This document shows positions 55,700-64,000 of a stretch of DNA of 64,000 nt, one piece after another. Position numbers and translations under genes: made by a program. This DNA comes from Catenaria anguillulae PL171 (Eukaryota > Blastocladiomycota > Blastocladiomycetes > Blastocladiales > Catenariaceae). Below the pieces are notes generated by a model, which saw nothing but the letters and a program-made list of their open reading frames with translations, was not told the DNA's origin and did no database searches. The stretch covers positions 186,001 to 250,000 of the forward strand of contig MCFL01000036.1 of assembly GCA_002102555.1 (NCBI GenBank), written 5' to 3'. Positions within the stretch are counted from its first letter, which is position 1, and every line of letters begins with the position of its first letter.

Positions 55700-58600
55700 T
55701 TAATCGATGCGGGCGTTACCACCAACAGCCGGGCGCGTGGGACGACGGCCGTACACGGGCTCGGGAGCCACCACGGGCGTCGAGGGACGCGGGCGGCGGC
55801 CATACACGGGCAAATCGGTGGGCACGGTCGGGTTGGCCGTTGAAGAGCCAGCACCCGAAGTGGTCGTCGCGGTGGTCGCAGCGGAAGAGGTCGTCGTGGC
55901 AGCAGCCGAGGTCGTCGTGGTGGCAGCAGCAGTCGTGGTGGTCGTGGCAGCCGCGGTCGTGGTCGACGTGGTGGTAGACGCGCCGCCATCACGACGAATC
56001 AAGATGCGCGGCGATGTCCAGTACTTGGCATGACGCGTCTCCCACCCGTCGTTTGACTTGCCCGGGCGCACAAACGACAGCTCAAAGTAGTAGTCGCCAT
56101 CGGGCACCACCTTGGCGGCCGACGTCTCGGACTCAAAGTACTCGCCTTGCCAGCCGCGAAGCGGGCGGGTGCCAACAAGCAACGTCGAGTTGGCCGACGG
56201 CAACAAGTAACGGTTGGGTTGCGTGTACGGGTAGTCGGCAACAAGACCGAGACGCTGCTTGTTGGTGGCGTTGAACACCTCAATGCGCATGTTGCGGTTG
56301 ATGTGCGCGGGCTCGACGTACAAGAGCGGAATGTCGGTGCCGTTGAGCGAGTAGGGGCCAATCGACTTGGTCGAATCGGATTCCTCGCGCTTGGATTTGG
56401 GGCGCGGGCCGGTGGAGGCGGGATCCCAGGCAGACAGGTCCGAGTCGGCAATCACGGGGCTGCGGGTCGGGTCGGCGGGGAGCTGGGCGTACTGCGAGTA
56501 GTCGCCAGTCATCAACAGGTAAGGAACACGGAGCGTCGGGGTGCCAGCAGGCGAGCCCTCGGACGGGGTGAGCACCACCCAACCAGATTGGAGCCAGAAG
56601 GGACCTTGGCCGGGGTTGGGGAAGACTTCGATTTGGACACGGGCAGACTCGCGAGCACGGAGCGTGATTTGAGCTGCGCTGATGGACACGCGGGCGGTAG
56701 TGGTGTTGGAGAAGATCGGGTTGAGCGGGGCGCCATTCTGGTTGACCGAGGTGGCGGGTTGGTGGGACAAGGTGTAGGCAATGGTTTGCGAGCCAGTGTT
56801 AGAGACACGAATCTCGCGCGTCTTGCGGTCGTTGCCGTCGCCGAGCTCAAGCTTGGACGGGGTCACAGCCACGCGGTTGGTGAGCAAGTTGTACGCGTTG
56901 ATGTAACCAGCACCTTGGCGGGGGACGGGCCAAGGGAGACCAGTCGAGGCGAGACGCACGGGCTCGGCCGTGTTTTGCACGCGGCGCTGCATTTGGTCAA
57001 AGGCACCCTCGAAGACCTCGGGGAAGGCTTCACGGAAGAGTGCAGAGACACCAGCAAGGTACGGCGAGGCCTAGATTCGCAATGTAAACAACTGTGTGAG
57101 TAATTGTGCTGGACCGGCTGGCATCAGGCCCCGCAAGTGCCATACCATCGACGTGCCCGAAAGCGAAGCGTAGCTGCCTTGACGGCGTGGGTAGGACGAG
57201 TAAATGTTGCCACCTATACGAGGTTTGATGAAATGTCAGCACGATCGAGATTGACGCGATTCAAGGCAAGCGGCACGCACCGGGAGCAATAACATCGGGC
57301 TTCATGACAAGGGTCGGGCCGGGACCCCACGAGGTGAAGTCGGACGGCTGACCACCCGTGACGAGGTTGGGGAGCGCAAGCTGGCCGCCATTGTTGGCAA
57401 TGGTCACCTCGGCGCCAGTGTTGGCCGCAGCCCACAAGCGCTCGCCATCGACACCCGACACGTAGCCGACGGGGATCGCGAAGCCAGCGGGAGTGATGGA
57501 GCCAGAAAACAAGCCTGATGAGACAAATCCAAGGAATTGTGATCAGCACTCGGAAAGTCAGAAATGGGTGCTTCAGGCATACCTGGAGCGTTATTGTACA
57601 CCAAGACTCCGGTAGCGCCAGCAACACGAGCGTTCTCGGCCTTGATGGCGAAAGCGCAGGTACCACGGCGGACCAGAGCAACCTTGCCGGTGAAAGTGCC
57701 AGCAGGGAACGCATTGCAGCCGTCGTCGGCGGTGGTGGGTGCGTTGGGCGAGTTCTTGATGGCAAAGGCGGTGCCGCGTGTGAACTTGCCGGCGGTCGAC
57801 TCCTCGTTGTTGAAGGCAATCTCGGTGGCGCCGGCCAAACCAGTCACGGTAAGCGACGACGAGACAGTCGTGGGCGCGTCGGCGGAACCAGTACCGAAAC
57901 CGCGGCGAGCGGCTCCAGGAGCACCACCCCAGAAGAGCTATTCAACGGCAGGAGCGGAAAGCAAGTGAGACTCGAGTTTCGAAGATAAAGTGTGAACAAT
58001 GCGAAAGCGAAACGTGTACGTACGCCCTTGGGTCCGTTGTTGCCCTGCGAAGACACTACAATGACACCCTTGTCGGCGAGAGCGGTCGCAGCTTGCGCGG
58101 TCGGCCAGTCATCAAACATCTGCCAAAACGCAATTCTTGGCGTTAGACCCGCACAGGGGTGAAATTTAAACGGCGGAAGGTCATACAGCTCCCCCTCCAA
58201 TACTCATGTTAATGACGTGAGCACCGTCGTCAGTGGCGCGCTCCATGGCGGCAACCATGGCGTCGGTTGTAGTCGAGGTGCGGGGACCCGTGCAGCCAAA
58301 CACTACAAGAATCAGACAGGAAAATGTCAGCCGTCAATGGGAACCGGAGCAAACATGGGAAGCAGAACGGACCCTTGTAAGCCAAAATGTCGGCATCGGG
58401 GGCAACGCCAGTGAACACATTGTCGGCACCAGCGGAGATACCGGCAACATGGGTACCGTGGCCACTGATGCAGTCATCGGGATCGTCGTCGGGCTTGACA
58501 ACATCGCGGAGCGGATCAGCCGGGTTCCAGTCGTCGCCGACAATGTCAACGCCCTTGATGACACGGCAGCCAGACTCGCCGAGACGAGGGCAAGTTTGGC

Positions 58601-59177
58601 CGGGACGGGCAAAAGCCGGGTGGCGGTAGTCCACGCCAGAGTCGATAATGGCAATACGAATACCCTTGCCGGTAAGCTTGAGCTCCTCACGCACACGGGC
58701 GACACCAGTGGCATTGTGCGACGACGACAAGTCAGTCCGCTTGGCCGGGTCGGCGTTGGGCGTCACCTCCATAGGATCAAACGAGTGCAACAAGACCGGG
58801 TAGATGGCCTTGACGCCAGCAACCTTGCTGAGCTCGACAATCTGGTCCTTGGTGGCACGAATCGACACACCGTTGAACAGCTTGGTGAAGGACCGCTCGA
58901 TCTTGACCTTGGGCAAGGCCCTGGCGCGAGCATTGAACGACTCTTGCTGAGCTTGGGCCGCGTTACGCAACGAGGCCGACTCGCGCGTGTTGCGGAGACT
59001 GGCTTGGACGGCGGGCGCACGGGTGAACTGCACAATGTAGCGGCCTTCGGCGATTTGGGCGCCAGAGGGAGCTTGGCGGATCACATCTTGCGAGTTGGCG
59101 CCCAGGGCGAGTGCCGAGAGGATCAGGGCAAGGAGGATGGAGCGCATCATGAAGCGCTTGGGCTTGGTGGTGGCCAT
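55700..59177 (-). CDS. Secreted subtilisin-like protease (vpr-type, S8A) with PA insert
   Basis: Large secreted serine endopeptidase, ~1014 aa, seven exons: 58373-59177, 58187-58302, 58024-58119, 57583-57937, 57281-57514, 57146-57213, 55700-57070. Signal peptide (MMRSILLALILSALALGAN), I9 propeptide (GRYIVQFTRAP ... VKAIYP). Catalytic triad: Asp in IAIIDSGVDYRHP (~179), His in GHGTHVAGISAG (~240), Ser in LSGTSM/ASPYLAG (~557), whose codon lies just before an exon junction. A protease-associated insert (FTGKVALVRRGTCAFAIKAE) sits between His and Ser. A Fn3-like region follows. The end is a Thr/Ala/Ser stalk of ~50 residues and two PVYGRRP copies. Intron 1 has donor GTCCGT. Start at 59177; the Met at 59210 adds 11 residues. 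Confidence 0.92.
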
Positions 59178-60012
59178 GTTTGAATTGAATGGAGGATCGG
59201 TGAAAGTCAACGAGGTGTCAGATGCATCTATGAAGCAACAGAGTCTATCGAGGTCTATGACTGTGGCGAGAGAATCGTCGCATCCACACTAGGGAAACTG
59301 TGTGAAGGAAGGGATGACGGGGGATGGATGCTACTTGTACCGAAGTCGCAAGCGGGCAGAGCGTTGGACCAAGCGCAAGCACACGCAGCAGAAATAGCAA
59401 GATGAGCGACCAGACTTCTGGACCTGACATCGACGCGCTGATGGAGAAGAACTGGGATCCACTGTCAAGGGATGTTTGGGGACAGTCTTGTGATTAGCTG
59501 CCACCGCCACATGAATTCACCGAACACACGTCATTTCATCATTTGACATTTATGTTGCTCGTCATCCATTGGTCAGCTTTTCAGCTTGATTCGACCGATC
59601 GTGCCTTGGATCCATGTTTGTGAGACATTCCAAGCGCAAACAAGCCTCGCTTTGATCAGCTGCGAGTGGTGGGACGCGAGCGGTGAAACATGGTCATGGG
59701 ACCTTACAAATCGACGCGTTTGTTTCAGTGTGACCACATTTGATTATGTCCCAATGATCGATGTTCTCGTACATACGTACATAGACGAGTACATATCTAC
59801 CCTGGAATAGGTACAAGGCTAGGGATGCTGACTCAACGAGCCGCGTGAATGGATGATTCGAGGGGAACTGATTGGCATCCTGGTTTGCGCTGGATTGCGC
59901 GATTGCATCGGCCACCGTCCATTGATTCCTGCACACCCACGGCAAGGCGAGGTACATTTCACTCCTGTGCTCGCCCTTTTGGCGTTGTCGGTGAAGCCGT
60001 TCATTGGATTAA

Positions 60013-60366
60013 GGAAGGCATTTGATGTCTTCAATGCCGACACACCAATACGTTGACTGTCTCCATGAAGAACGACATGGGTCGGATCACCTTGTCACTC
60101 GGACGAGACTCTTCATTTGTCAATCACTCTCATCCAATTCCCAATAGACACCGTATCATGCATGCCTCCCGCAATTTCGTAGTCAAACGCAAACTCACAG
60201 AACCAATGCCTTGGCCGCGGCCATCCTCGTAGCCACGAAGCGCTCCTTTTCACTAAATGGTTGCCTCAAACATTTTGACCTTGCTCTCCTTGCCCACTGG
60301 CTGCAACTCGACAACGCTCAAAGCATCCCGCTTTTCGAACTTGACGCCGCCCTTGCCGGCAAAACT
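60013..60366 (-). pseudogene. Duplicated gene 3'-end fragment, copy 2
   Basis: Diverged direct copy of 49411-49765. The minus strand encodes SVVELQPVGKESKVKMFEAT, then the same ATT TAG stop, then the +1 frame KERFVATRMAAAKALVL and a TGA stop. K/R, M/Q, L/V and T/A replacements and silent changes relative to copy 1 show past selection in both segments. The coding trace continues upstream (FAGKGGVKFEKRDAL). No parent gene is in the window. Confidence 0.55.
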
Positions 60367-60401
60367 GGTTGCACCGTGTCGAATGGGCCGCGAACTCAGT
60401 C

Positions 60402-60689
60402 CTAGTACAGTGCATGTTGAAGCACCCCCGCCGCAATCGGCAGTTCGACAAACATGCCCAGCTCGTGCGCCATACGCGTGTCTTGGGCCGCGTCGTCACA
60501 GAGCCCCCCGGCGTTGAGTTGCGCGCGTCGTGCGCAGCCTGACGGATGGCGTTTCATAGTAGCGGCCCGGTTGGGCTTGGGGACATTGGACCGGCCAATG
60601 TTGACAGTTCGAAATATGGAATGCCGGAGTGCTGTTTCTGGCTTGGTTTTTCGATGACTTGAAGCCGGGTCGGCGGACATGGTGGCCAA
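60402..60689 (-). pseudogene. Possible remnant of a beta-hydroxyacid dehydrogenase
   Basis: A 95-codon minus-strand frame ends DAAQDTRMAHELGMFVELPI and AAGVLQHALY. This resembles the helix 'KD-x-x-x-A-x-x-x-A-x-x-L-G-V-x-x-P-x-x-x-x-x-x-x-x-Y' near the C-terminus of 3-hydroxyisobutyrate dehydrogenase-type proteins. The upstream part has no recognisable Rossmann fold. Treated as a weak, probably decayed fragment. Confidence 0.25.
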
Positions 60690-61413
60690 TGGATCCTGCG
60701 AACAGGTGTGACGCAGGCGATGGGATCTATCTCGGTTCGTGTCTCGTGTTCGAATGGGCCGGATTAGCGACCAACGAGGGAGAAGGAATGGAACCGAGGT
60801 TATCTAGACGTGGGATGTGTCCGCATCGGGATCCGGCAGACAGAGGTTGAAGGAAAAGTTACGGGCCGGGAATCAAGAAGGGATGTGATCAGTGTTTGAC
60901 TCTACAGCGACTTGAGCGCGGCGAGGGAGGGGCGACATGTGCCTAGCCTGATCAAGAAAAAACAGTCTTTTACAGACTGCCTTAGATGGCGCGGGAGGGG
61001 AAGGGGCCGCCACCAGAAGAGCTGGTGCTGGCGGATGCGGTGTCGCGTTGGATGAGTCCTGTCTGTGGGTGACGTGATCATGATCTGGCGGCGGCCGGAG
61101 CACCGTATAACGGAGCCATGGGTGGGACCAAGTAGACGGAGGAAATGCCGTCGATCGGTCTTATTGCATGGTGTCAAGTGGTGTCGAGAAGTGCAGAATG
61201 ACAGTGAGACCAGCGACTTGATCGCGCGCACGTGTCGACGTCAAGCACCGTGCAGTGCAGTTTGGCGGGTTCGCCGAGATGCACAGTGAATCAAAATCCA
61301 ATCCTTGAGTCGATGTCAAAGAGCCGAGCCTCGACCGCAATGGATGATACAAGAGCCATGTAAAGAAACCTAAAGAAGAATAATCTACAAACAATCCGTC
61401 ACCACGGCAACAC

Positions 61414-62265
61414 TCAGATATCCGAGAAATCCTGCATCCGCAAATCGGTCCAGGGCTCATGCTGCTTTTCCTTATCACGCTTCCCCTCCTCGACCTGCTG
61501 CGCCAAGCTCGTCTTCTTGACTTCCCCACGACCTTGCCTGACGGCCTGTGCCACCGTCTTGACGACCAACTCCAAACTGTGCACCGAATCGTCATTTCCT
61601 GGAATCGGGTAGGTGACCCACCTCGGATCCACATCACTATCGACCACGGCCATGGTCGGAATGTTGAGCTTGCGCGCCTCCTTGATGGCACGCATCGTGT
61701 GCTTGCTGGTGAGATCCACGGCCACCACCAAATCGGGCTTTGGCGCACTCGTCGGCAACTGCTTTTGGGTATCGGCCATGGCTTGCCGCTTGACCACCAC
61801 TTGCTGGGCATTGGTCAGTGTGCCCGGTGTCCATTGCGTCACATAAAACGCTCCCGCATACTCTGCGGCCTCGACAGCCAAGTGTTGCACTTGCGGGTCG
61901 TTGGCGACAAACAGTACAATGCCGCCGTTGGCCGCAACCAAGCGCGCAAATGCAGCTGCGCGGCGCAGGTGGGCAAGGGTAGCATTTGGGTCAATGATGT
62001 GCAGGCCCTGGCGAGTGCCCAGCAGGTAGGCGAGGGTTTGCGGGGTGGAGCGGGACGGCGCGTGGCCAATGTGGGTAGTGGCGGCAATCAGGTCTTGGGT
62101 GGTGAGCTGGGTGGCCGACGGGTAGGATGGCTGCTGCTGCGCTGGAGTGGCGGCAGGTTGGGCGGTGGTGGCAAGCGAGCGGAGGGACCCGAGACCCAGG
62201 GAGCGGCGGGCGACGCCTGAGCCTGAGGTGATTCGGATCCGTGTAGTGAGCTTGAGTGCATTCAT
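61414..62265 (-). CDS. MRPS2: Mitochondrial ribosomal protein uS2m
   Basis: Small-subunit mitoribosomal protein uS2, 283 aa, single exon. Presequence of ~45 residues rich in Arg/Ser/Ala. The uS2 fold reads HIGHAPSRSTPQTLAYLLGT, RQGLHIIDPNATLAHLRRAA, a stretch with GIVLFVANDPQVQHLAVEAA, then KPDLVVAVDLTSKHTMRAIK, LNIPTMAVVDSDVDP and YPIPGNDDSVHSLELVVKTV. A Lys/Glu-rich tail follows. Start chosen at 62265 because upstream codons in frame overlap the divergent neighbour's promoter. Confidence 0.9.
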   Translation of the reverse strand: MNALKLTTRIRITSGSGVARRSLGLGSLRSLATTAQPAATPAQQQPSYPSATQLTTQDLIAATTHIGHAPSRSTPQTLAYLLGTRQGLHIIDPNATLAHLRRAAAFARLVAANGGIVLFVANDPQVQHLAVEAAEYAGAFYVTQWTPGTLTNAQQVVVKRQAMADTQKQLPTSAPKPDLVVAVDLTSKHTMRAIKEARKLNIPTMAVVDSDVDPRWVTYPIPGNDDSVHSLELVVKTVAQAVRQGRGEVKKTSLAQQVEEGKRDKEKQHEPWTDLRMQDFSDI

Positions 62266-62534
62266 TGTTGTGGTGAATGCTGAATACTGACTGATAAGGA
62301 CGAAATCGTTTGCTGGCTTGCAATTGTGGTTTTTGGTTGTTCGGCCGTTGGGCTGTGTGTTGGTCGGCAACTGTGGATCACCCGGTTGGATCGACGGTCC
62401 TGCTTCCATCATGCTTCTGTCGCGATTCCTCACGTCGTTCCGTCTGCCTGCGAGACAGCAGCGTGAGCCCTGAGCCGACAACGACAACGAAACGATGATG
62501 AGCCAATGAGCATGACATAACTCCACCTACCACG

Positions 62535-63705
62535 ATGATTGCTCTGCGCCGCTTGCACTCGACCAGCTTCTCGGCCTCGCCGTCGTCGCTTGTGCCGCCC
62601 CCAATGACGTCGAACCGGCTGCTTCGGAATTCCACCTGGACACGAGCAGTGCCACGTCATGCTTCGACCGCGGCCGTGTCCTTGACGTTGACGGGGACTC
62701 GGAGCCACCCGTACCCGCTGCGTACTGGCCGCCCCTCTTCCCGATCGCTGTCGACCTCCCCTCCTCCACCACCTCCCTCCTCGCCCGCAACTCCGCCGCA
62801 GACGCAACAGCAGCCCGTGGTGCGTGCCCCCATGATGGGTCCAACGACGGCAAGGGACAAGCTCGAGTATGCCAAGGCACAGGCGACCCGTATTGGTCGC
62901 TATGTCCTCTGTGCGTTCTTGTCTGGTCGTTGTTCTTCCCGTTGTTGAGAGATGCTGACACTATTGCACGTCGGATAGTCGGCACGGGCGCATACGCAAT
63001 CTACTGGATCGCGACCGAAGTCACTGGCTTCTTTGTCGGTCCGTGTGATACTCTTGCTGCCTTTCTTTGCCCTCTCGATGCCCCCTCTGATTGTTAAGTT
63101 CTGCATTTTGCTCCGCAGGCTTTTCTCTGCTCGACGTTGGCGAAATCGGCTTCTTTATCGGCGGCGCCTTTTCCACCTTGCTCCTTGGCGCGGCCCTTGT
63201 CGGCACCCGGCGCCTGGGCGTGCGTAGCCCGCAACGTGCCATTCACGCCACCTTGCAACGGCTCGAACTGGATCCGACGTTGCGGACCCGGATGGGCGGA
63301 CACGTGCGATTGGGCGGGTTTCAGGCCGCGGCACACGTCGGCGGGTTCAAATTGAAGCCGTTGCCCGTGGCGCCGGCGCAAGCGCAGTCGATGGTGGGTA
63401 AGTGGGCGGGCAAGATGGTTGTGCCGCAGTGGACTGGTCCGCGTACGTTGGTTTGGTTTTCATTTGTCACCTGGATCATGCCACGGATGTGTGCTAACAA
63501 CGCATACATAGAACGACTCAACCTCGTCTTTCACCTGCACGGTCCCACCACATCGGCCGTCGTGTCTGCCGACCTGACGCGCCGCTTCCGTGGACCGTAT
63601 ACATACCGGTCACTTGTGGTGGACGTGGACTCGACGGGCGAGCGGCTCGTGTACCAAGGCACCGAGCGCGATGTGCTCTTCAAGGGCTTGTTGCGCCTGC
63701 GTTAA
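62535..63705 (+). CDS. Mitochondrial inner-membrane protein, COA1/TIM21-like
   Basis: 317 aa in four exons (62535-62910, 62979-63038, 63119-63442, 63512-63705; donors GTGCGT, GTCCGT, GTACGT). A long Arg/Ser-rich presequence and Pro run (residues 1-100) suggest mitochondrial import. Two hydrophobic segments (YAIYWIATEVTGFFVG; IGFFIGGAFSTLLLGAALVG) are followed by a C-terminal domain with LNLVFHLHGPTTSAVVSADL and YRSLVVDVDSTGERLVYQG. That pattern (polar beta strands, G-x-x-x-A-x-V-x-A, final hydrophobic strand) is like the COA1/TIM21 domain of respiratory-chain assembly or presequence translocase proteins. COA1 versus TIM21 is not decided, and TIM21 normally has one TM helix. It is divergent from uS2m, ~270 bp apart. 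Confidence 0.6.
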
Positions 63706-63744
63706 AATTGTTGTTCCCGGGCATTATACGTATGATGTCACCAT

Positions 63745-64000
63745 TTATTCCGATTCCGAATAGAGTTGTGACTCAAACAACCATCCATGCACACGATTGT
63801 TGCCCGTGCCTCCCGTGTATGCCTCTGCAACGAGCGCCCATCCCATGGACGGTTTGATTTCAGGCTTCTTGGATGGCGACAGCACAATGAGAAACCGGGC
63901 ACGTCGGGCAAGCGTTGACAGCACACCATACATGAGCGAGGCGTCAATCAAGTGCAATGCAAATGAGCAAATGACCAAATCCCACGACTCGGGGATGGAT
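63745..64000 (-). CDS. SAM-dependent methyltransferase, C-terminal part (cut by right edge)
   Basis: Only the last ~84 residues are in the window. WDLVICSFALHLIDASLMYG is the post-motif II/III region of class I methyltransferases (D-L-V-x-C-x-F-A-L-H-L). RFLIVLSPSKKPEIKP then gives the strand and the typical fungal 'L-x-P-x-K-K-P-E-I' turn. The SAM-binding G-x-G motif would lie beyond position 64000. Substrate unknown. Confidence 0.6.
   Translation of the reverse strand, partial: SIPESWDLVICSFALHLIDASLMYGVLSTLARRARFLIVLSPSKKPEIKPSMGWALVAEAYTGGTGNNRVHGWLFESQLYSESE

Larger units (their letters stand above)
59178..61413. other. Intergenic, 2.2 kb, largest gene-free stretch
   Basis: Between the subtilase start and the uS2m 3' end. 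It holds copy 2 of the duplicated gene 3' end and a possible dehydrogenase remnant, both listed. No intact gene was found. It looks like a pocket of gene remnants. Confidence 0.6.

Noticed and set aside
58233-59183. 316-codon plus-strand frame over the subtilase N-terminus
   Set aside because: Opposite strand of a clear I9-S8 coding region.

Overview
The window reads as nuclear DNA of a fungus. Genes have short spliceosomal introns (54-106 nt), mitochondrial proteins are nuclear-encoded (HSP60, Asp-tRNA synthetase, uS2m, a COA1/TIM21-like protein), and a Kre9/Knh1-type GPI cell-wall protein is present. A Shaker-type Kv channel, a FANCJ helicase, 7TM proteins and large 'VLDWW' repeat proteins point to an early-diverging zoosporic lineage. 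Blastocladiomycota is my best guess, then Chytridiomycota; this is inference. Intergenic spaces are short, with a few of 1-2 kb.

Layout: 1-1.4 kb, voltage-gated K+ channel cut by the left edge. 2.1-5.1, coiled-coil protein and a basic protein. 6.3-7.7, secreted trypsin-fold protease. 7.9-10.0, cytochrome P450. 10.4-11.6, 7TM protein. 12.6-14.9, RIX1/PELP1-like 60S biogenesis factor. 15.2-17.1, secreted M14 carboxypeptidase. 18.3-19.9, Asn/Gln-rich tandem-repeat protein with a curlin-like pattern. 20.1-22.4, broken VLDWW-repeat gene. 22.8-25.7, 6-phosphofructo-2-kinase/fructose-2,6-bisphosphatase. 25.9-30.2, FANCJ/BRIP1 helicase. 30.9-34.0, DHX16/Prp2 spliceosomal helicase. 34.1-36.1, mitochondrial AspRS. 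36.5-38.3, second 7TM protein. 38.8-40.8, second VLDWW-repeat gene. 41.1-42.0, membrane coiled-coil protein. 42.5-43.2, Kre9-like GPI protein. 44.1-45.7, LAS1. 46.8-47.9, Pro-rich protein. 48.0-48.9, MGMT. 50.4-53.0, SPB4/DDX55. 53.2-55.0, HSP60. 55.7-59.2, vpr-type subtilase. 61.4-62.3, uS2m. 62.5-63.7, COA1/TIM21-like protein. 63.7 to the right edge, a methyltransferase C-terminus.

Functional links: RIX1, LAS1 and SPB4 all act in 60S/ITS2 maturation. Three secreted proteases (S1-like, M14, S8) fit an absorptive or parasitic life style. FANCJ and MGMT are DNA-repair genes. The genes are interspersed, not in operons.

Two window-wide signals stand out. First, among 40 introns I placed by eye the 5' splice site is GTNYGT (pyrimidine at +4 in 37, A in one), and canonical GTAAGT is absent. 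Second, six otherwise good genes each need one to three single-base additions, mostly in short homopolymers, while the long conserved genes need none. I also found two diverged ~355-bp copies of a gene 3' end (49.4 and 60.0 kb) that share the same in-frame TAG followed by conserved coding in the +1 frame.
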